Shown here in pieces: positions 62,945-64,000 of a stretch of DNA of 64,000 nt (positions are counted from its first letter, which is position 1; each line of letters opens with the position of its first letter). A program made the translations under genes and the position numbers. This DNA comes from Planctomycetota bacterium (GTDB lineage Bacteria; Planctomycetota; Uabimicrobiia; Uabimicrobiales; Uabimicrobiaceae). The notes beneath the pieces were generated by a model. That model saw only the letters and a list, made by a program, of their open reading frames with translations. It made no database searches and had not been told where the DNA came from. The stretch is from contig JAJDCR010000008.1 of NCBI GenBank assembly GCA_029260735.1, positions 1 to 64,000 of the forward strand, in the 5' to 3' direction.

Positions 62945-64000
62945 ATGACTATAACGCGCCTCTCTTTTATTTTCTTTACTTTTCTAACCCTAGGAATCAG
63001 TTTCTGGGGAAGTTCTCAGATGGAAGTGGATCGCTCTCTTGCTCAAATTTTTGAGAAAGAGAGTCCCATTACCCAAGAATTCAGTAAATTTCAAGATGCC
63101 TTTGGCACCAATGATATTCTTCTTGTTGCCATCACAGATAGCCACTCTGAAAATCCTATTTTTCGTGCCTCGACTTTGCATCTAATTGATCGATTAACCA
63201 CCCAACTCGAAAAATCGAAAGACCTAGAGTCGGTTATTAGTATCACTAACCTCTATGACTTTAAAGTAGAACCTACCCCTTCTTGGCTGGGGAAGCTACT
63301 TCCTAAGTTTCGTCCTGGACTCCCAAGGAAATATGTTCCAACTCCTTACGAAGAAATCTCTTCAAAGAAAATCCAAGAGCTGCAAAAAGATCCTTTTTTT
63401 CAAACGGGTCTTCTCTCTCCTAATGGGAAAACCGCTATTATTTGGCTTCTCCTTAAACCAAAATTAAAATTCCAAACAGATTTTCCCCAAAGAATCGCTC
63501 AACTCGTTTCCCCTCTTCGGAAAGAAAAACAGGAAAATTTGACTCTCCGAGTAACTGGTTTTCCTCTCCTTTTCAGTGAAATTCAGAGTATCATGGAAAA
63601 AGATGCTCTCCTCCTTCTTACTCTAACCTTTTTTCTTTGTCTTGTCACCTTCCAAGGATTTCGTTTGTCTCGCTCTTCACTGGGAGCTCTTTGTCTGTCT
63701 TTGCTTACAGCCATTGCTACCTGGGTTATCTATCATAAACTAAGTGGCCAAAAGGCACATCTCTTCACCCCACTTCTTTTTCCTTTTTTTTTCTTAATTG
63801 CTGTACCTGCCCTTGTTCATATGGAAAAAATTCCTTACGATAAATCTAGTCGTCTTCTCACGGGGAAAGCTTGTTTATTTGCTGCATTGACAACGATTAT
63901 TGGATTCTCCACCTTAGCTTACAGTCCTCTTACTCCTCTGGCTACTCTTGGAAAAGAGCTTTTTCTTATTCTTAGTTCAGCTTTTGCGACAATTGCCATT
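62945..64000 (+). CDS. RND/MMPL-type exporter, 5' part (cut by window end)
   Basis: The frame is open from the ATG at 62945 to the last base (352 codons) and is incomplete. It begins with one membrane span (LSFIFFTFLTLGISFWG). A periplasmic domain of about 200 residues follows, with the RND/MMPL pattern TNDILLVAITDS and TLRVTGFPLLFSEI. Membrane spans then start near 221 (DALLLLTLTFFLCLVTFQ) and include LFTPLLFPFFFLIAVPALVH, the place where MMPL proteins have GxxxDYxxH-like residues, then TTIIGFSTLAYSPLTPL. It resembles HpnN/MMPL lipid exporters. It lies 6 bases after the exported helical protein's stop and is last in the visible operon. Confidence 0.8.
   Translation, partial: MTITRLSFIFFTFLTLGISFWGSSQMEVDRSLAQIFEKESPITQEFSKFQDAFGTNDILLVAITDSHSENPIFRASTLHLIDRLTTQLEKSKDLESVISITNLYDFKVEPTPSWLGKLLPKFRPGLPRKYVPTPYEEISSKKIQELQKDPFFQTGLLSPNGKTAIIWLLLKPKLKFQTDFPQRIAQLVSPLRKEKQENLTLRVTGFPLLFSEIQSIMEKDALLLLTLTFFLCLVTFQGFRLSRSSLGALCLSLLTAIATWVIYHKLSGQKAHLFTPLLFPFFFLIAVPALVHMEKIPYDKSSRLLTGKACLFAALTTIIGFSTLAYSPLTPLATLGKELFLILSSAFATIAI

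Noticed and set aside
1-64000. tRNA or rRNA genes
   Set aside because: No cloverleaf or rRNA-like segment was recognised by eye; a tRNA search would be needed to exclude one fully.

Overview
The window looks like chromosomal DNA from a Gram-negative bacterium of the PVC/Planctomycetota type, low in G+C, with very large proteins and eukaryote-like domain mixtures. This placement is an inference from: a Hanks-type Ser/Thr kinase with a transmembrane anchor, two formylglycine-generating-enzyme-like (FGE-like) proteins, a gingipain-type C25 protease, two PEP-CTERM proteins, STAND ATPases with long helical-repeat tails, a WD40/TIR protein, NHL propellers, and an LptA/OstA-like protein that implies an outer membrane. 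No rRNA, tRNA, CRISPR array, intact transposase or phage gene was found, so no marker fixes the taxon.

Layout. 0.35-3 kb (minus): an oxidoreductase-SelD fusion after a small zinc-ribbon protein. 3.1-9.2 kb (plus): a tandem SPFH/Band-7 protein coupled to a 1580-residue polytopic membrane protein. 9.3-18 kb: a C45-like amidase, a block of short palindromic repeats, a Ser/Thr kinase, a secreted FGE-like protein and a C25 protease. 18.4-21.7 kb: a giant LptA/OstA-like protein. 21.8-30.6 kb (minus): four genes, receiver protein, sulfatase-fold protein with TPR-like repeats, MiaA-NHL fusion, and a five-part MglA-GTPase/STAS/TIR/STAND/WD40 protein. 30.9-42.7 kb (plus): a 2105-residue STAND/helical-repeat protein, a GT39-like membrane glycosyltransferase, threonine synthase, and an AAA-like protein with a broken P-loop. 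42.8-49.4 kb is an accessory, repeat-rich stretch: two PEP-CTERM proteins, a DUF4177-like small protein, a DUF3524 (queuosine-tRNA mannosyltransferase-like) glycosyltransferase, a 68-residue protein, an anchored FGE-like protein, inverted repeats and a phased AGTACT array. 49.6-64 kb (plus): a tightly packed six-gene operon running off the end of the window.

Two items stand out. The first is the MglA/STAS/TIR/STAND/WD40 protein at 21804-25598, which combines a polarity-type GTPase, a partner-switching domain, a possible NAD-cleaving TIR, a nucleotide switch and a propeller sensor; it could be a defence or cell-suicide switch. The second is the operon from 49647 onward. It starts with a multi-STAS protein, a SpoIIE-like phosphatase that has lost its metal ligands, and a membrane protein with a weakly kinase-like front. 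These resemble the parts of a partner-switching module with catalysis removed. They are followed by a large GspK/PilX-like pseudopilin, a secreted helical protein and an RND/MMPL-type exporter. Together this could be an undescribed envelope assembly or export system with a signalling scaffold.

All functions come from reading motifs by eye; no database search was run.
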